Shown here piece after piece: positions 4,031 to 6,768 of a DNA stretch of 6,768 nucleotides. How positions within the stretch are numbered: position 1 is the first letter of the stretch; each line of letters begins with the position of its first letter. The notes beneath the pieces are model-generated. The model had not been told where the DNA came from. It saw only the letters and a program-made list of their open reading frames with translations, and did no database searches. Location of the stretch: contig JAOZRJ010000083.1 in NCBI GenBank assembly GCA_029931885.1, positions 236 to 7,003 of the forward strand, read 5' to 3'. The position numbers were made by a program, and so were the translations under genes. This DNA is from Candidatus Omnitrophota bacterium (lineage in GTDB: Bacteria; Omnitrophota; Koll11; Zapsychrales; Aceulaceae).

Positions 4031-6768
4031 ACTGCATTATATCAAAGTATCACTCCGGCAGTAACACAACGAATTGATATCGATTCAGAGGTTTCTATTC
4101 AATTTGACTCAAATTTAAAAACATCAACAGTCGTTGATTGGAATATTATTTTCGAGGAAATTGCAGAAGATGTTAATGGCGATGAATTGCGTGTTTCTGT
4201 CCCATTTACAGTTGCGAATATACCACAAAATACAATTGTATTAACCCCCGATGCGGATTTGACGAATGATTCGTTATACGAAATAATCCTGTCGGCCAAC
4301 ATTTTAACTGACTCAGATGACACTGGAATTTCACCTAAGACATTTCACTTCATCACCGTTTACAGGAGTGAATCGCCAATCATTTCATCGGTTACTGATG
4401 GAAATCCTGTTGATGTTTATCGAAAGGGTTTATTGATTGATGAACTTTTAGATGTCGAAGCCGTTGTAAAAAACGGAGCAAAATTTAATTATAGTTACGC
4501 TCCGACGAATTTTGATCCTGTTACAAAAACATATTCATATGCTGGCGCAGATAACATTAATTTCGATTTACAAACGTTCTTCAAGGACAAACTAAGATCT
4601 CAGTTATTATCACAATTTGGCAACTATTTCGCTGCTCTGAGAGGGTTTGACGATATGTCTGAATCGTTATACGCGGAGATTGAGGAGATCATGTTCCTCA
4701 AATCCTTCGATATCAACACAAGTTCAGGTTTGGTAAAGAAAATTCAATATTTCATCGAACGATTTGCGCAATCTATCGGCAAGCATTTTGTTGCAGTTGC
4801 TCCAGATCCATTGAAACCTTTTGTGTATTATATTTCAACTAACATGCCCAAGACGTATTGGGCAGGGACCATCAAAGACATCGTGCATCCGCTGGGATGG
4901 CAAGAAATGTATTCTGAGATTGATGAATCAAATACTCTGGGACTACCGTTGGTGGGAACTGACAGTGATTATGTTACACCTGATCGTTCTACTAATACAT
5001 TTACGTTGATCGGACATGAAATTAAGAATGGTACGATAGTTAGTATATCGTCCACTGATGCCGTGCCTCGCAAGTTAGATGAAGACACATTATATTACAT
5101 AATTAACGCAGAGAATGTCGGTGACCCACAACCACCGAATTTGAACACATTCAAAGACACTTTTCAGTTGTCATTGACTGAAAACGGTGAGGCGGTAGAG
5201 TTTACAAGTGATGGCGCCGGGGATATATCGATATATACTATTCAATATTATCAGTTGGAGAAGTATCGTCGGACAGAGGAAGATCTGTTAGGTTCAAAAA
5301 CCGTCAGTTACTCTGGCAGTAATGGATATATTGATACTGTTAAGGACAGTCAGATAATCACACTATATTTAGATCTTTCAGCTGAGTCTATTGATGGATT
5401 GGTATTGTCTAAGTTGGAGATCACTAGTGGCAACAATGCCGGCGTTTATACGATTATCGAGTCTACGAACAATACAGTTCAAAATGAAGTGACTGTCAAG
5501 GAACCGTTTATCGAGAGTGAATCAAGTCCTGACTTTGAAATCTATAAACCAATCGACAGTATTCGCGAGTTTTTTAAAATAAACATAACTCACGATACAT
5601 TACATTATGCGAATCGTGCAGCATACATCACTGATATTACATCCAGCGGGACCAGTTATGTTCATTCAGTGATTGACAATTATTCACCACAAACAACTCG
5701 CCGAGATTTGTTGAATGTGTTGAATTCTCTAGATTGGAAATCTAAATTTGTTGATTCATATTTGACCGCCAAACACGCAGCGGCTTTGGCAGACGTTAGT
5801 GATGAAGCGACCGTGTCCCGTCTGACAGTGGATGCAGCGGGTGTGTTGGGCATGTTAGTCGTCCCGTATTCATCGGTAAAAGATTTTAGTAAAGGTGACG
5901 GATCATTTCTATATGATGATAAGGATAACACCATACTTTGGTTTGAGAGTACTGATTTTCAAACAACGGAATATGGTTTTGGCAACGTTGTATTAGAGAA
6001 TGACAATACAGAGTTTGCGGAGGATGTTCATACATTGGCGTCTGAGATCCTTGATGTAGCTGGCCTCGATAACGCCGTCGATGGATACCAGACAATAACA
6101 TTCAATAGTAGTATTATTGGTATTGAATCGACTCACCAATTACGTTTTACTGGATTGGATACAGCATATGGTATTTTGAATAATGAATATTATACAGTAG
6201 CATCGCATGATTATGTAGCAAAAACAGTTACGATATACAATCCAACTGGACTGGCTCAATTGCCAGATGTTGATGGAATTTCATGTGTGTGGATGGAGCC
6301 AGAACATCATACGGCATTAACATTTACACTACCGGGCGCATTTTCATATGACTTCTATCTGTGGGGTGGTTATGCCGTATTCTTTGGAGAGAATAAAATC
6401 GATCCATCTGATGAATATTCAGCTGACGGATTCATGTTTAGATACGCCGAGTATTTAAGTATCATTGATTATCCTGATGACGACGGATATGTCAATTGGG
6501 AAGCGGTCATCGTTAAAGAAGCATGGCAAGACTTGCACGATTACTCAGTGGGCGATTACATAGTTGTTATTGGCAATTCTGCACAGACATTTTTGATGGA
6601 GTGTACAGTAGATTTAGGTAGTTCAGGGGCAATCGTGCCTGAATGGGATTTAGAGGTTATTGGTATCGGCGATGTTGTGATCGATGGTGGAATCTATGAG
6701 GGTATTGAATGGACCGCGAGAGCTATCATACCGGGAGGTTGGACAGCCAGCAAGACATATGCACTGGG
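4028..6768 (+). CDS. Large modular phage tail/baseplate protein, 3' truncated by window edge
   Basis: Seen: ATG at 4028 and 913 full codons without a stop to the edge; the C-terminus is missing. Residues about 7-111 fit a Big_5-type Ig-like domain: VSIQFDSNLKTSTV (26-39), NTIVLTPDADLTNDSLYEII and closing KTFHFIT. Residues 180-255 look mostly helical. HPLGW at 287-291 follows TIKDIV, resembling the 'I..lvHPaG' motif seen in phage baseplate and tail proteins. Residues 323-405 match a common tail module (FTLIGHEIKNGTIVSI, then TLYYIINAEN, DTFQLSL, VEFTSDGAGD). ITSGNNAGVYTI (465-476) marks another beta segment. Residues 554-620 look helical, and 688-738 form a small beta module. Residues 821-899 are the Cys/Trp repeat also found in gene 1, and another copy starts at Trp905. 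Inferred: a baseplate or fibre-like virion protein working with the two upstream products. The exact counterpart in a model phage is not recognised. Confidence 0.8.
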   Translation, partial: MTALYQSITPAVTQRIDIDSEVSIQFDSNLKTSTVVDWNIIFEEIAEDVNGDELRVSVPFTVANIPQNTIVLTPDADLTNDSLYEIILSANILTDSDDTGISPKTFHFITVYRSESPIISSVTDGNPVDVYRKGLLIDELLDVEAVVKNGAKFNYSYAPTNFDPVTKTYSYAGADNINFDLQTFFKDKLRSQLLSQFGNYFAALRGFDDMSESLYAEIEEIMFLKSFDINTSSGLVKKIQYFIERFAQSIGKHFVAVAPDPLKPFVYYISTNMPKTYWAGTIKDIVHPLGWQEMYSEIDESNTLGLPLVGTDSDYVTPDRSTNTFTLIGHEIKNGTIVSISSTDAVPRKLDEDTLYYIINAENVGDPQPPNLNTFKDTFQLSLTENGEAVEFTSDGAGDISIYTIQYYQLEKYRRTEEDLLGSKTVSYSGSNGYIDTVKDSQIITLYLDLSAESIDGLVLSKLEITSGNNAGVYTIIESTNNTVQNEVTVKEPFIESESSPDFEIYKPIDSIREFFKINITHDTLHYANRAAYITDITSSGTSYVHSVIDNYSPQTTRRDLLNVLNSLDWKSKFVDSYLTAKHAAALADVSDEATVSRLTVDAAGVLGMLVVPYSSVKDFSKGDGSFLYDDKDNTILWFESTDFQTTEYGFGNVVLENDNTEFAEDVHTLASEILDVAGLDNAVDGYQTITFNSSIIGIESTHQLRFTGLDTAYGILNNEYYTVASHDYVAKTVTIYNPTGLAQLPDVDGISCVWMEPEHHTALTFTLPGAFSYDFYLWGGYAVFFGENKIDPSDEYSADGFMFRYAEYLSIIDYPDDDGYVNWEAVIVKEAWQDLHDYSVGDYIVVIGNSAQTFLMECTVDLGSSGAIVPEWDLEVIGIGDVVIDGGIYEGIEWTARAIIPGGWTASKTYAL
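4046..4360 (+). other. Big_5-type Ig-like domain (gene 3 residues 7-111)
   Basis: The segment shows the family's order of strands: SITPAVTQRIDIDSEVSIQF, a 'xxSTV' turn with a following hydrophobic strand (VVDWNIIFEE), a strand ending in TIVLTPDADL, the LTNDSLYEIIL strand, and a final TFHFIT strand. Big_5 domains are Ig-like spacer or adhesion folds in bacterial surface proteins and some phage virion proteins. The match is by eye. Confidence 0.6.
4994..5242 (+). other. YYII phage tail beta module (gene 3 residues 323-405)
   Basis: The pattern is a TFTLIGHEIKNGTIVSIS strand pair, a Pro-x-x-Leu loop, TLYYIINAEN, DTFQLSLT, a Gly turn, VEFTSDGAGD and a final ISIYTI strand. In many phage tail proteins the equivalent reads 'HGL..Gd.V.f......LP.GL...t.YYVi......F.lS.t..G..v..t..GtG'. 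The role is structural or binding and not known in detail. An insert (VGDPQPPNLN) lengthens the loop after YYII. Confidence 0.6.
6488..6724 (+). repeat. Cys/Trp phage tail repeat in gene 3 (residues 821-899)
   Basis: It opens with YVNWEAV, as gene 1 copy 1 opens with YVNWESV. It continues with the entry strand AWQDLHDYSVGDYIVV, 'FLMECTVDLGSSGAIVPEW' (Cys859, Trp873), GIGDVVIDGG and closing Trp895. The usual Ala-Gly after the Cys is replaced by Asp-Leu-Gly. A further copy appears to start at 6740 (WTASKTYALG) and is cut by the window edge. Confidence 0.7.

Noticed and set aside
4099..4323. Minus-strand frame of 74 codons
   Set aside because: It is antisense to the Big_5-like domain of gene 3, whose strand pattern clearly supports the plus strand.
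4821..5009. Plus-strand frame of 62 codons
   Set aside because: It is a shadow frame over the HPLGW region of gene 3.
5680..6101. Two overlapping minus-strand frames (84 and 71 codons)
   Set aside because: They overlap each other and lie antisense to continuous gene 3 coding sequence; there is no plausible start context or family match.
3121..6768. Possible stop-codon reassignment, since both visible stops are TAA
   Set aside because: Two stops are too few to judge, and no TAG or TGA occurs in frame inside the three genes, so nothing points to recoding.
4028..6768. Possible frameshift or broken gene, because no stop is found
   Set aside because: Codon-by-codon reading stays in one frame with module matches from start to end; the gene simply runs past the window edge.

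Overview
The window looks like part of the late structural module of a tailed bacteriophage (Caudoviricetes), probably one with a large, complex tail. It is moderately AT-rich by eye. Three long plus-strand genes fill it almost completely. The gaps between them are 1 and 3 bases, and there is no intergenic region longer than a few bases. I see no RNA gene, mobile element, CRISPR array, terminator or minus-strand gene. No enzyme, packaging or replication gene is present, so the phage call rests on module content and gene layout. The host cannot be named.

Layout. Bases 7-3123 encode a 1038-residue virion protein whose true start may lie upstream of the window. It begins with two copies of a Cys/Trp phage tail repeat and has an Asp/Glu-rich linker. 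A central stretch of about 500 residues is built from 'first-half' and 'second-half' pieces of a common phage structural beta/alpha module, and a small beta module follows. Bases 3125-4024 encode a 299-residue protein with an N-terminal F5/8C (discoidin)-like beta-sandwich and a weaker C-terminal PKD-like segment. From 4028 a third gene stays open to the window edge (913 complete codons, no stop). It carries an N-terminal Big_5-type Ig-like domain, a helical stretch with a His-Pro-Leu-Gly-Trp motif, a 'YYII' beta module typical of phage tail proteins, further beta modules, and finally the same Cys/Trp repeat that opens the first protein.

Taken together, the three genes look like one co-translated operon for baseplate, tail-fibre or other virion-surface proteins. 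They are assembled from reusable adhesion-type folds, and a module shared by genes 1 and 3 shows exchange or common descent between neighbours. The most notable point is in gene 1, where the repeat halves are ordered A-A-A-A-B-B-B-B instead of alternating A-B. Strand content at the joints fits domains inserted one inside another. No new defence or enzymatic system is visible; the interest here is in protein architecture.
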